Shown in pieces: positions 36,444 to 45,721 of a DNA stretch of 64,000 bases; position 1 is the stretch's first letter; the number at the start of each line of letters is the position of its first letter. This stretch comes from Methanobrevibacter thaueri (lineage in GTDB: Archaea > Methanobacteriota > Methanobacteria > Methanobacteriales > Methanobacteriaceae). The position numbers and the translations under genes were made by a program. The notes under the pieces are model-generated. The model searched no databases. It had not been told where the DNA came from and saw only the letters and a program-made list of their open reading frames with translations. The DNA lies in the NCBI RefSeq assembly GCF_003111625.1, contig NZ_MZGS01000023.1, forward strand, positions 1-64,000, in the 5' to 3' direction.

Positions 36444-36469
36444 TATTTTGTTAAAAATATAACAAAATA
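36444..36469. promoter_or_regulatory. Dyad in the lysC promoter, candidate operator
   Basis: TATTTTGTTA-6-TAACAAAATA, a perfect 10-bp inverted repeat 34-59 bp before the lysC start. The spacer holds a TATA-like stretch (TTATATTTTT on the minus strand). Such a dyad over the TATA box suggests repression, for example by lysine. Confidence 0.5.
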
Positions 36470-36599
36470 AAATATACATATCTATTTTTATCTAACCATA
36501 TTAATAAACTTTAATTAAAAAAGAGATTGGGAAATCTGAAAAAAATTTAAATGCCAAAAAAAATTTATAAAAAATAGTAAAAAAAATATGAAAAAAAGC

Positions 36600-36797
36600 T
36601 TATTCTTGGGTTTGTTCTAACCTGACAAGCCTTGTTACATATCCAGCGATTTTATTTCTTAAATGTTTAGTACTTACAGTAGAGTATTCTTGTACTAATT
36701 TTTTGTTTTCTTCAAAATCAGTAGTGAAAACACCTTTGTGAGTTTCAATTAATTCTTTTGCTAAACGTTTAACAAATGAAGTTCTAATATTGCCCAT
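36600..36797 (-). CDS. rps17e: 30S ribosomal protein S17e
   Basis: A 65-residue archaeal/eukaryotic small-subunit protein ([20 protein letters not shown]). The upstream ATG at 36803 is only 1 nt from the GGAGG, so the ATG at 36797 with normal spacing is taken. It begins inside the aroQ end. Confidence 0.95.
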   Translation of the reverse strand: MGNIRTSFVKRLAKELIETHKGVFTTDFEENKKLVQEYSTVSTKHLRNKIAGYVTRLVRLEQTQE

Positions 36798-37125
36798 TAA
36801 CATTCCTCCTTAAAATTTCTTTTTGCTCGTTTTTATTCAATATAGTTAACAAATTCACGATTTGATCAATAACATCAACATCAAGATTATTATCTTCAGC
36901 AAATTTCTCAATTTTTCTGTGAACTTCCTTTTCCCTATTCTCATCGTAAACAGGCATTCCAAGATATTCCTTGGAAAGTGCAATATCCTTTGCAAGAGAA
37001 GTTCTTTGAGAAATTAAATCAAATAACGCATTATCAATTTCATCAATACGTTTTCTGGATTCTTCGAGAAGTATTCTAGCTTCGTTTTCACTTTCAAAAG
37101 ATTTAATTTCACTATTACTTTTCAA
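36784..37125 (-). CDS. aroQ: Chorismate mutase (AroQ type)
   Basis: A 113-residue helical chorismate mutase for phenylalanine/tyrosine synthesis: [20 protein letters not shown] (about 25-44) and [10 protein letters not shown] with the conserved Arg/Lys/Glu. Start is TTG, with GGTGA 4-5 nt upstream, the same arrangement as tes. It overlaps rps17e by 14 bp. Confidence 0.92.
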   Translation of the reverse strand: MKSNSEIKSFESENEARILLEESRKRIDEIDNALFDLISQRTSLAKDIALSKEYLGMPVYDENREKEVHRKIEKFAEDNNLDVDVIDQIVNLLTILNKNEQKEILRRNVNGQY

Positions 37126-37154
37126 AAAATCACCAAATTGATAATAATATAATT

Positions 37155-37179
37155 TATACTAATCATAGTATATAAACTA
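37155..37179 (-). promoter_or_regulatory. aroQ promoter: TATA box and adjoining dyad
   Basis: TTTATATA (about 37171-37178, minus strand) is followed directly by TATACTA-4-TAGTATA (37155-37172), a dyad placed between TATA and the start site. Confidence 0.4.
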
Positions 37180-37191
37180 TATGTTTAGTTT

Positions 37192-38379
37192 TTAAATAAC
37201 CTTGTTAAAACTCAAAAGTGCCTTCATCAATGACAGTGATTTTGCAGGAGTCCCCTTCGCAATCTTACCATGTGGGGTGATGACCTCACATGTTACTGCA
37301 GGAATTCCTTTCATGCTGACAACATCCTCTAAAGCACCAGGATACTCGCTGCCCGCTTTTTTATAGACAATGCACTTGGCATTACATTTTTTAGCAATGT
37401 ACTTTGCCATCACAGCACTCTGATGGGTTGGATTATATGTTCCCATCGCACAGTCCTTTCCAGGTTTTCCTCCAGGACGGGTGCAGTGAAAATCACCATA
37501 AGCGTCACATTTGGTTTTGGTAATCAGTTTGACGGTCTTATATGAAATAGTTCCTTTCACATTGGCTTTCTGATTTAAATGAACACCGTTGTAATCCCTT
37601 ACATTTTTAGCGGTTCCCTTCGGATTCATGAACGGCATGACATAAACGGTGCCGTTGATTGGATGGCTCTCCAAATATTTTATGAGCCTCATTGCAGCTA
37701 CCTGGGAAGATAATTCATTGCCGTGAACTCCGGCGGTGATGAACACCTTCTTGCCTTTGCCGCCCACAAACTTGATTAAGGGAGTTCCCTTTTTGGCGGC
37801 CTTGACTACCTTTCTGACCAGTGCGGAATTCGGAATGTTCTTCTTGATTCTCTTGTTTTTCTTAACGTCCGCTCCGGATTTCCATTTATAGATGAATATC
37901 TTATATGCATTGTTAATCTTGATGGTATTCTGCCCACTGATCTCATCCACATAGTACTTGATGGTATACTTTCCGGCATTGAACTTGAAAGAAATGCTTG
38001 CCATCCCATTGGAATCTGAAAAGCGTTCATAGGTTTTACCATTGACCTTGAATGTCACTGACTTGTTTTCCAGCGGTTTTCCAGCAGCATCCAAAACCCT
38101 AACCTTGAAAACAGTATTTACACCATATTTAGAGGTCACATCACTAGCTGACAATTTTGAAGCAGGAACAATCTCCTGTGAGGATTCATTTTGAGAATCG
38201 TTTCCAACACTTGATTCGGCTGCATCAGAATCTGAGATTATTGGAGCCTCATCTACAGGATTGTCCAAAATTGTCTCATTGGCAACTGTCAGATTGAAAT
38301 CGTCAGCGTTTTCACTGGCACTGACAGTTGAGAGAGCTAAAAATAAAAATAATGTTACCAGAATTATTTTCCACCTAAT
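37192..38379 (-). CDS. Secreted Ig-plus-metallopeptidase protein, apparent ATT start
   Basis: A 395-residue exported protein. The frame contains a full signal peptide (RWKIILVTLFLFLALSTVSA) that lies upstream of the first TTG (38268), so that cannot be the start. No ATG/GTG/TTG precedes it in frame; an ATT at 38379 follows AGGTGA by 4 nt, the spacing used by xseA and mmp5. After an acidic linker comes one Ig-like domain (about 80-165), then an M14/AstE-like zinc peptidase domain: GVHGNELSSQ (His, Glu ligands), DFHCTRPGG (His ligand) and the catalytic-Glu-like CEVITPHG. Eight bp after its paralogue. Confidence 0.8.
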   Translation of the reverse strand: MRWKIILVTLFLFLALSTVSASENADDFNLTVANETILDNPVDEAPIISDSDAAESSVGNDSQNESSQEIVPASKLSASDVTSKYGVNTVFKVRVLDAAGKPLENKSVTFKVNGKTYERFSDSNGMASISFKFNAGKYTIKYYVDEISGQNTIKINNAYKIFIYKWKSGADVKKNKRIKKNIPNSALVRKVVKAAKKGTPLIKFVGGKGKKVFITAGVHGNELSSQVAAMRLIKYLESHPINGTVYVMPFMNPKGTAKNVRDYNGVHLNQKANVKGTISYKTVKLITKTKCDAYGDFHCTRPGGKPGKDCAMGTYNPTHQSAVMAKYIAKKCNAKCIVYKKAGSEYPGALEDVVSMKGIPAVTCEVITPHGKIAKGTPAKSLSLMKALLSFNKVI

Positions 38380-38387
38380 ATAATCAC

Positions 38388-39593
38388 CTATATTACAGAA
38401 TTGAATTTAAGCAAGTATCTCATCATTGAATAAGATGTCTTAACGGTTTTTGCAGTTACAGTATTGTGAGGAAGCATCACTTCACAAATAACACCCGGAA
38501 TACCTTTTTTGTTAACATTATCCGCCAATGCTCCAGGATATTGCTCCCCTGCATACTTATAAATCTTCTTATGTACTTTGGCATGTTTTGCAATGTAGTT
38601 TGTCATTGACTTGCATTTTTTAGCGGGGCCTGCTGATCCCATGACAATATCCTTTCCAGGAATGCCTCCAGGTTGTGTAGTGTGGAAATCACCATATGCG
38701 TCGCAATCATATTTGGACACTAGATTGACTATCTTATTTGATATGGTTCCGGACTTGTGAGCCACCCTATTGTAATCTGTGCCAGTGTGCCTTACCTTAT
38801 GTGTAATGGCATTTATGTTGACGAATGGGATTACATATACTGTTCCTTTGATTGGATGTTTACTTAAATAGTTAATCAGCTTCATTGCGGCAACTTGTGA
38901 TGACAGCTCATTTCCATGAACTCCTGCGGTGATGAAAACTGTTTTCCCTTTACCTCCTTGGAATTTCAAAAGAGGATTTCCTTTTTTGGTGGCATCTACC
39001 GCTTCCTTGACCCATTTGTTTTTAGGCATGTTTTTCTTGATTAGATTGATCTTGGAAACATCACCCTTATTTCCCCATTTCAAGATTGTCATTGTGACTT
39101 TATTGTTGACTGTGTAGGTGTTTTTGCCTGTAAATCCTGAAACTGAATATTTTATGGTGTATTTTCCTGCTTTATAATTTAGTTTTAAAGTGGCAATTCC
39201 TTTGGAATCTGTTTTTATCTTGTAGACCTTGTCATTTACCTTAAATGTTACCAACTTGCCTGAAATGCCCTCTCCGTCTTGATCTGTTAGTTTAAGTGTG
39301 AATTTTGCGGGGGTCCCATATGTTGATTTGACATTTTTTGTTGTCGCCTTTGAGGGAACCTGAACCTTTTTGGTGTCATTAGCAACAGTGTCTGTAGAAG
39401 TTTCAAGCGCAGGGTCATCATCAGACTGTAATTCCTCTCCCTGATTTAAATCAGCCTGATTCTGCAATGGCATTTCATCAACATTATCGATTTCCAATGT
39501 GTCATTGGAAATTGCAAAGTCATCCGTAGCTGAAACCGCTGATATGCTAAGCAACACTGCAGTTAACAGCAACACTAAATATATTCTCTTCAT
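38388..39593 (-). CDS. Secreted Ig-plus-metallopeptidase protein (paralogue)
   Basis: A 401-residue exported protein with the layout of its downstream neighbour: signal peptide (MKRIYLVLLLTAVLLSISAV), acidic linker (about 25-75), one Ig-like domain (VTFKVNDKVYKIKTDSKGIA), then the M14/AstE-like peptidase with GVHGNELSSQ, DFHTTQPGG and CEVMLPHN. The zinc ligands appear intact. Likely substrates are cell-wall or external peptides (inference). The start at 39593 overlaps the aroK stop by 4 bp (ATGA), which rules out the upstream ATG at 39605. Confidence 0.85.
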   Translation of the reverse strand: MKRIYLVLLLTAVLLSISAVSATDDFAISNDTLEIDNVDEMPLQNQADLNQGEELQSDDDPALETSTDTVANDTKKVQVPSKATTKNVKSTYGTPAKFTLKLTDQDGEGISGKLVTFKVNDKVYKIKTDSKGIATLKLNYKAGKYTIKYSVSGFTGKNTYTVNNKVTMTILKWGNKGDVSKINLIKKNMPKNKWVKEAVDATKKGNPLLKFQGGKGKTVFITAGVHGNELSSQVAAMKLINYLSKHPIKGTVYVIPFVNINAITHKVRHTGTDYNRVAHKSGTISNKIVNLVSKYDCDAYGDFHTTQPGGIPGKDIVMGSAGPAKKCKSMTNYIAKHAKVHKKIYKYAGEQYPGALADNVNKKGIPGVICEVMLPHNTVTAKTVKTSYSMMRYLLKFNSVI

Positions 39594-40456
39594 AATATAC
39601 AACATCCTTCATTATCGACCTGTGTTTCAATGACACGGCCTTCGTATTTTTCCCAGGATTCCTTGACATCATCAATTGAATCCTCTCGAACAACCGCAAC
39701 AAAGGCTGAACCTGTTCCAGACAAACCTGATGCAATAGCCCCTGCAGACAATGCATCAATGGCTATTGTGGAATCAAAGCCTAAAGTCGCTGCATAAATT
39801 AAACCATTAAGGTTCAATGCTTTTAAATAATCGCCCTTGCATGCAAAATCAAATGCGGTTTCAACAAGTGGCGCCAAGAGTTTCATGCGGTTGGCATCAC
39901 TGTCCCCTGACTTTGAATGGAAATTGGGCATGTAAATCAGGATTGGATAATCATCCATTCTTTCCCTTACGATGAATTCCCTATTCCTGTTATCTGTGAC
40001 AACAACACCCCCAAAGTAGGATGCTGTTGCATCGTCAAATGAACCTGTAATTGTAACTCCCGCTTCAAGTGAAGCATCGATTGCCATGTTGACAACCTCC
40101 AAATCCTCTAGCGCATTCAGGCCAAATTCCTCTGCAATCATTTCAGAAGTGACCTTGACAATCGCATTTGATGAAGCGCTGCTGCTTGATAGTCCTGAAG
40201 CCATCGGCAACCTTGATTTTGTCTTCAAATCAATTCCAAATTCATTTTCATCAATATCATAATGTTTAAAAACCTTATCTACACACAATTCCATAAGTCT
40301 TGTGTCCGCTCCAACATCATTTGAGCAGCTGATTGAGTTTGAAGTTGCCCTTGCCTCGCATTCGATGTCCAAATCTATCCCAAAAGCTGAACCGCAGCCT
40401 GTTGCTATTGCATTGATTATTGTTGCAGAACCCGGTGACCTGACAGTCTTTTTCAT
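39590..40456 (-). CDS. aroK: Archaeal shikimate kinase (GHMP family)
   Basis: A 288-residue GHMP-fold kinase replacing bacterial AroK: RSPGSATIINAIATGCGSAF at the start (6-25), the phosphate loop PMASGLSSSSASSNA (about 88-102), and GLSGTGSAFVAVV near the C-terminus. Phosphorylates shikimate. Its stop overlaps the start of the secreted peptidase gene, and its start touches the glycosyltransferase stop. Confidence 0.95.
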   Translation of the reverse strand: MKKTVRSPGSATIINAIATGCGSAFGIDLDIECEARATSNSISCSNDVGADTRLMELCVDKVFKHYDIDENEFGIDLKTKSRLPMASGLSSSSASSNAIVKVTSEMIAEEFGLNALEDLEVVNMAIDASLEAGVTITGSFDDATASYFGGVVVTDNRNREFIVRERMDDYPILIYMPNFHSKSGDSDANRMKLLAPLVETAFDFACKGDYLKALNLNGLIYAATLGFDSTIAIDALSAGAIASGLSGTGSAFVAVVREDSIDDVKESWEKYEGRVIETQVDNEGCCIL

Positions 40457-41538
40457 TATTGCACCTCATCATAAGGAATTGTAACTACAGAAAAATCCTT
40501 AGCCCTGTTTCTGGCGTTCATTGACATGACAGTCCTCATATTATCATCATTAATCATCCGGTCAATTGCCCTTGCGATGGATGAAACCTTTGTTGGGTTA
40601 ACAAGCAAACCAACATCATCATTAATTATTTCGGTTATTCCACCAACGTTACTTCCAATGACCGGTTTTCCACAAGCCAAGGCTTCAATCAGTACCAGTC
40701 CAAAGCTTTCTGAAAAGGATGGCAACACCAGAACGTCACAGCTTGGAATGATGTTCTCAACATCGTTTCTGGAACCTGTGAAAATCACGTCACGGATGTT
40801 TTCCTCTTCAACCTTTTTCTTAAGCTTCTTGAATAGAGGTCCGTCACCGACAACGACAAGATAATAATCACTATTAGCTATCTTTTTAGCCTCCAAAAGG
40901 GATTCTACGTTTTTCCTTTTGATTAGATTTCCCACGAAAAGCACAATAGGCTTGTCGGTCAGCCTATATTCCCTCTTGAATGAATCGTTTTCCCTTGATG
41001 AAAACTTGTCAATGTCCACGGAGTTCCATGAAATCTTGGTTTTGCCGGCTATTCCAACAACACCTGTCGCTATGATTTCATGTCTCAATGCATTGCTAAC
41101 CGCAAACACTCCGTCAGCACCTTTCAATACATTTCTGATTGTTGAACGCATCAATGGTTGGGACTTGTATAATTCAAACATGTCTGAACCGTGTGCAGTA
41201 ACATAAGTCTTGATATTGTGGGCGTTTCCAACTTCAACCGCCGCAGCTCCCGCAGGGAACAGGTAATGACCATGAATAATGTCTATATCCTCCTTTTCGA
41301 GAAGCTCTTCCAATGCCTTTTTGGCATTCTTCTTAAACATCAATCCCCTTACGCCAGGAATGTTAAGTCCTTTAGTTCCAATGACATGTATTCCGTCAAT
41401 ATCCTTAATCTCCTTGTGGGGATATGTGATTACATAGACTTCATGGCCCTCTTCAACCAGTTTTTTGGATAAGGTATGAATATGAACCCCCACACCTCCA
41501 ACATGAGGCGGGAACTGACCAACCATAGCTATTTTCAT
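40456..41538 (-). CDS. GT4-family glycosyltransferase
   Basis: A 360-residue GT-B glycosyltransferase. The N-terminal acceptor domain begins QFPPHVGGVGVHIHTLSKKL (about 7-26); the C-terminal donor domain has LFVGNLIKRKNVESLL, then SFSESFGLVLIEALACGKPV with the E-x7-E motif (about 278-286). The substrate cannot be told; cell-surface glycan or glycoprotein synthesis is likely. It may be the first gene of a unit running into aroK and the peptidases (1-bp overlap). Confidence 0.88.
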   Translation of the reverse strand: MKIAMVGQFPPHVGGVGVHIHTLSKKLVEEGHEVYVITYPHKEIKDIDGIHVIGTKGLNIPGVRGLMFKKNAKKALEELLEKEDIDIIHGHYLFPAGAAAVEVGNAHNIKTYVTAHGSDMFELYKSQPLMRSTIRNVLKGADGVFAVSNALRHEIIATGVVGIAGKTKISWNSVDIDKFSSRENDSFKREYRLTDKPIVLFVGNLIKRKNVESLLEAKKIANSDYYLVVVGDGPLFKKLKKKVEEENIRDVIFTGSRNDVENIIPSCDVLVLPSFSESFGLVLIEALACGKPVIGSNVGGITEIINDDVGLLVNPTKVSSIARAIDRMINDDNMRTVMSMNARNRAKDFSVVTIPYDEVQ

Positions 41539-41624
41539 AAGAATAAAACTCCTAACTTCACTATATTAATATAATGTGATTATTGTTTAAATAATTAATT
41601 AGTGATATCAACTGACAAATTTTC

Positions 41625-41644
41625 ATTTTTTCCACTGAAAAAAT
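41625..41644. other. Small hairpin in the glycosyltransferase-cbiD gap
   Basis: ATTTTTTC-4-GAAAAAAT within the 260-bp gap between cbiD and the glycosyltransferase. It could end the cbiD transcript or lie in the glycosyltransferase leader. Nothing else is recognised in this gap. Confidence 0.3.
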
Positions 41645-41798
41645 CCTCTTTCGAATAGATTAACATGTTGAATCAAGTTTGATTTTCATCGTGACGATTA
41701 AACTAATCAGTCAACCATGAAATTAAAAAAAAAGTTTTGGATTAAATTTGCGTTAAATATTCAGCAGACATTCACAAAGCCCGCCCACAATATAAAAA

Positions 41799-42887
41799 TT
41801 ATTTCTCAGTGCGGATTTCCATATTGTCGTTTAAATAATTGCCTTCCATGTCCACGAGGAAAACGTTCAAATCCAAATCAAAGCGTTGCTTGCATCTTTC
41901 CTTGATTGCCTGAGCAATACTGTTTGAAACTTCAACTGAAATGTTCAACTCATTCAGGATATCCATCATGTCGTCGGTGGTTTTTGAATCGAACAGCCTC
42001 TGAAGGTCCTCTTTGCCGGCACCGCAAAGCGCAGCATGGGCAACCATTATCTCACGCCTTCCATCGGCAACTGCATGCTTGGTGTTGAAAAGTCCCCCTG
42101 CAACCTTAATCAGTTTGCCCATATGTCCGAAGAATGTGAATTTGGTGATTCCCCTCTTTTCGGCCTCCTCAAACATGAATCCCACATAGTTACCGGTTTG
42201 GACAATCTGTTCCTTAGTGACATTCAAACGCTTCAATGCCAGTTTTTCACCAATGTTTCCTGGGACAAAAACCAAATCATCAATGTTTGATGCCAGGGCG
42301 ACATCCAATTGTGTGACAATGGAATTCTTATAGGCTTCACTGGACATTGATCTTGCAATTCCTGTGGTTCCCAATACTGATATTCCTCCGATGATTCCCA
42401 GTTTGGGATTCATGGTCTTTTTGGCTATCTTTTCACCTTCAGGAATGGAAATTGTCACCTTTGCAACCTTGCCTTCAGGTATTCTTTCGGTCAAATTCTT
42501 AACAATCATACGGCGAGGCACAGGATTGATTGCATAATCCCCAACAGGAATCTGAAGGCCAGGCTTTGTGATTTTGCCAACACCCTCTCCGCCAGTGATT
42601 ATCACATCAACATCCTCATCTGTCTTATCCAGCAATTCGACGGTTGAAACAATTGCCAAATCAACTGTAACGTCAGGGTCGTTGTAGGGATTCTTATGAG
42701 CCACAGCATAAGCTTCAACATCGGAAACACGTTTACACTCATCAATGATGATGTCCAATGTTTTCTTAGGGGTTTCGACTGTAACGCATGCAATGTCTGA
42801 TGAGTCGAGAATCGCATCCAATGCGGCCAGTGAACAGGCTGTAGCTACTGTACCTGTTGTAACGCCAGTATAATTTTCATTAGTCAT
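41799..42887 (-). CDS. cbiD: CbiD, cobalt-precorrin-5B C1-methyltransferase
   Basis: A 362-residue enzyme of the anaerobic cobalamin pathway: GVTTGTVATACSLAAL (8-23), GGEGVGKITKPGLQIPVG (about 99-116), PRRMI, and FFGHMGKLIKVAGG near residue 250. Required for corrinoids such as the cofactor of methyl-H4MPT methyltransferase. Stands alone; cbiZ elsewhere in the window serves salvage of the same cofactor. Confidence 0.95.
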   Translation of the reverse strand: MTNENYTGVTTGTVATACSLAALDAILDSSDIACVTVETPKKTLDIIIDECKRVSDVEAYAVAHKNPYNDPDVTVDLAIVSTVELLDKTDEDVDVIITGGEGVGKITKPGLQIPVGDYAINPVPRRMIVKNLTERIPEGKVAKVTISIPEGEKIAKKTMNPKLGIIGGISVLGTTGIARSMSSEAYKNSIVTQLDVALASNIDDLVFVPGNIGEKLALKRLNVTKEQIVQTGNYVGFMFEEAEKRGITKFTFFGHMGKLIKVAGGLFNTKHAVADGRREIMVAHAALCGAGKEDLQRLFDSKTTDDMMDILNELNISVEVSNSIAQAIKERCKQRFDLDLNVFLVDMEGNYLNDNMEIRTEK

Positions 42888-42914
42888 TTTAAGAAAAATA
42901 AAAAAAGAGAGAAT

Positions 42915-43184
42915 CTATAATTTAGATTCAAGTACACTAATAAGTTCTTCTTCACTAGGTGCGCCAACAAAAGTTACTTCACCATCTATTACAACAGTTG
43001 GTACAGCCATTATGCGGTAATCCATAGCCCTTTGTCTGTTATCAGGGTTTTGTGGGTCGTCAATTTTGACTGATTCTACTTCAATTGCGTCGCCTAATTT
43101 ATCTTTTGCTTTTTCAGCAGCATCAATTGCTGCAGGACAGTGTGGACAAGTACTTGTTGAAAATACTTCTACTTTTATTGCCAT
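42915..43184 (-). CDS. Small thioredoxin/glutaredoxin-like protein
   Basis: An 89-residue thioredoxin-fold protein like MJ0307, with the active site STCPHCPAA (CPHC, about 12-15), the cis-Pro motif AVPTVVIDG and a C-terminal helix. Archaeal proteins of this size reduce disulfides in methanogen enzymes. Confidence 0.92.
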   Translation of the reverse strand: MAIKVEVFSTSTCPHCPAAIDAAEKAKDKLGDAIEVESVKIDDPQNPDNRQRAMDYRIMAVPTVVIDGEVTFVGAPSEEELISVLESKL

Positions 43185-43314
43185 AATTAATGTCTCCTAT
43201 AAATAGTTAATTTCGTAGATATTTCTATTATTCAATGATATATAACTGTTGCCCAAAATACTAACCAAATGCTCTCTAATAATATTTAATATATATGAAA
43301 AAAATAAGAATTAA

Positions 43315-45393
43315 ATGATTAAAATGGAAAATTTAAGAGACGATATAAAAACAATAATTAACAGCGCATATCCCTACATAGAAGAGTTCAATCCTGCCCA
43401 AAAGGCTGTCATTGAATCAGGATATCTGGATGACAAATCAAATTACATCATCTGTATCCCAACAGCAAGTGGAAAAACCGTTTTAGGAGTATTGCCTGCA
43501 TTAAAGACAATACTTGATGGTGGAAAAGCCGTTTATGCGGCACCCTTGCTTTCAATACAGAATGAAAAGGTGAAGGAATTCAAGGCATTTGAGGAACATG
43601 GAATCACAGTTGGCAGACACCCCTCCAGTTCTGATTTGTCCGTCATGGTTTTCGAGTCCTTCGATGCGCTTACAAGATTTTCCTGGAACACCCTTAGGGA
43701 TGTTGACACACTAATCATTGACGAATTCCATATGATCGGGGAGTTCACACGTGGCCCTACCCTTGAGGCCGCAATAACAAGGGCAAAAATCATCAATCCA
43801 AGCATCAGGATAATTGCCCTGTCCGCAACACTGAGAAACATTGAGGAGATTGAGGGATGGCTTGAGGGCAAATGCATCGAGCACGATTATCGTCCGGTTC
43901 CATTAAACAAGGAAGTGCTGGATGCGGAAATGTTCAACACCAAAAACAAGAATGACGTCATAGTGAAAATCCTGGAAAAATCGATAAAGGACAAGTCACA
44001 GGCATTGTCATTCGTATCCACCAGAAGATTCACTGAAAGCCTGGCAACCTACGTCTCTAAAAAAATAAACAAAAAGATCAACGTCAGGCAAAGGGAAAAA
44101 TTCAAGGAAGTTGCTGAAAAGATACTGGAAGTTCCGAAAAGGAAAGGATCCCTTCCAACCAGCACCTGCCTCAAATTGGCTGAAAGCTGCGAACATGGAG
44201 TGGCATTCCACCATGCAGGGCTTTTCAATGAACAGAAGGAAATCATTGAAGATGAATTCAGAAACGGAAATATCCTGATGATTACCGCAACTCCAAGTTT
44301 GATGTACGGAGTCAACCTGCCATCAAAGACGGTCATCATAAGGGACCATACACGCTGGACACAATTCGGCCCGCAGCCAATCCCTGTCTTTGATTACGAA
44401 CAGATGTCAGGAAGGGCCGGAAGACCACAGTATGACGATGTGGGATACTCCTACCTGATTGCAAAGACAATGGATGAGGCCCAAAACCTCCAGGAACATT
44501 ATGTTGAAGGAGATATAGAATTAACAAATTCAAAACTGGTTGACAACAAGGATGCAATCTACAGGCAAATAATCGCCCAAATCGCCTCAACCCTTTCAAA
44601 GAATCTGGACGAACTGGTGGAATTCTTTGGAAAAACCCTTTACGGCTATCAGATGAAGAACAATCCTTCAATGGCATTGTTTGCAGAGGACAGCCTAAAG
44701 TATGAGCTTGAAAATGCGCTTTCATTCCTGCTTCAAAACGGAATCATAAGGGCGACACCTGAAGGGCTTAAGACCACTGAATTCGGTAATCTGATTGCAA
44801 AATCAAACTATTCAGTTGAAACCGCCGTTAAAATCAAGGAGTACATTTCAGATGTCAGCGAGCTCAATGTTGAGGAATTCATCTATGCATTGTGTGAAAC
44901 CCCTGACCTGCCACTGATATCATTCAAGGGAAGAAAATCAAAAGACCCTGTTCAGGAAAAGCTGTCCGAACATGGACTGTTTGCAGTTGACATCGGAAAT
45001 CCTGAAGCGACCGCAGTGTCCCTAATCGAATGGATTAACGAGAGAAGCGAGTATGAAATAGAAAACAGGTACAATGTCTATTCCGCATCAACAAGAAGAT
45101 CAGCATATGAGGCTTCACGCCTTGTCAAGTTTGCAAAGGACACCTCCGAAGTGCTTGGAAACTATTCCAACCTGAAGGAATTCGACATCATGTCCGCCAG
45201 ACTGTATTATGGTGTTAAAGTTGACATTATCCCGTTGGTTGTTGGTGTCAAAAGGCTGGGAAGAAAAAGAGCCAGAAATCTGGTCAATATCTTTGGTAAT
45301 GATTTGAGTGGCGTTTCAGAAAATGAGTTGCAGAAAGTAGACGGCATTGGCCCTAAACTTGCTGAAAAAATAAGATTATTTACAAGTAAATAA
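43315..45393 (+). CDS. hel308: Hel308-type superfamily 2 DNA helicase
   Basis: A 692-residue Hel308-like 3'-5' helicase acting at stalled forks. Walker A PTASGKT (about 50-56), the motif II variant DEFH, LSATLRN, SFVSTRRF, GRAGRP (about 365-370), winged-helix and ratchet domains, and the C-terminal HhH region (LGRKRARNLVNIFG; VDGIGPKLAEKI). The TATA box at about 43285-43294 gives a leaderless start at the ATG at 43315 or 43324. Confidence 0.93.
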   Translation: MIKMENLRDDIKTIINSAYPYIEEFNPAQKAVIESGYLDDKSNYIICIPTASGKTVLGVLPALKTILDGGKAVYAAPLLSIQNEKVKEFKAFEEHGITVGRHPSSSDLSVMVFESFDALTRFSWNTLRDVDTLIIDEFHMIGEFTRGPTLEAAITRAKIINPSIRIIALSATLRNIEEIEGWLEGKCIEHDYRPVPLNKEVLDAEMFNTKNKNDVIVKILEKSIKDKSQALSFVSTRRFTESLATYVSKKINKKINVRQREKFKEVAEKILEVPKRKGSLPTSTCLKLAESCEHGVAFHHAGLFNEQKEIIEDEFRNGNILMITATPSLMYGVNLPSKTVIIRDHTRWTQFGPQPIPVFDYEQMSGRAGRPQYDDVGYSYLIAKTMDEAQNLQEHYVEGDIELTNSKLVDNKDAIYRQIIAQIASTLSKNLDELVEFFGKTLYGYQMKNNPSMALFAEDSLKYELENALSFLLQNGIIRATPEGLKTTEFGNLIAKSNYSVETAVKIKEYISDVSELNVEEFIYALCETPDLPLISFKGRKSKDPVQEKLSEHGLFAVDIGNPEATAVSLIEWINERSEYEIENRYNVYSASTRRSAYEASRLVKFAKDTSEVLGNYSNLKEFDIMSARLYYGVKVDIIPLVVGVKRLGRKRARNLVNIFGNDLSGVSENELQKVDGIGPKLAEKIRLFTSK

Positions 45394-45409
45394 TGAAAAA
45401 GGGTGGATT

Positions 45410-45706
45410 TTAACCTCCACCGTTACCAGCATCGGCTGCAAGCTCTAAGTCATTGAAGTCCAATGCTTTTTCTTTTAAATCTTCAATGTCGACTTCGTTA
45501 TTGTCGCCCCATCTGGATTTTTTGATGTCCTTTTCATCAAGCAATTCCACATGGTTTGCGCGATACCATAACTCGGTCTTGTCAAGTTTAACCCAACCGA
45601 CCTCATTTTCGACTTTCAAATCAAGAACCTTACCGATGGTTCCTGTATCGACATAACGAACATGAGAGTCGAGAGTTATCTCCAAATCCCTTGCATCTAC
45701 AACCAT
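45410..45706 (-). CDS. DUF2098 family protein
   Basis: A 98-residue methanogen-type DUF2098 protein (LEITLDSHVRYVDTGTIGKV; GWVKLDKTELWYRA) with an acidic tail ending in NGGG. Function unknown. It lies 15 bp downstream of a PRC-barrel gene. A 6-bp stem (GGTGGA/TCCACC, 45402-45421) at its 3' end may terminate it and hel308. Confidence 0.8.
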   Translation of the reverse strand: MVVDARDLEITLDSHVRYVDTGTIGKVLDLKVENEVGWVKLDKTELWYRANHVELLDEKDIKKSRWGDNNEVDIEDLKEKALDFNDLELAADAGNGGG

Positions 45707-45721
45707 TTTTATACCTGCGAC

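Noticed and set aside
38266-38268. TTG start of the secreted peptidase
   Set aside because: It lies after a complete signal peptide in the same frame, so using it would remove export.
44336-44725. 129-aa minus-strand open frame inside hel308
   Set aside because: Its composition (Arg/His/Pro-rich) is that of an antisense shadow of the helicase core.
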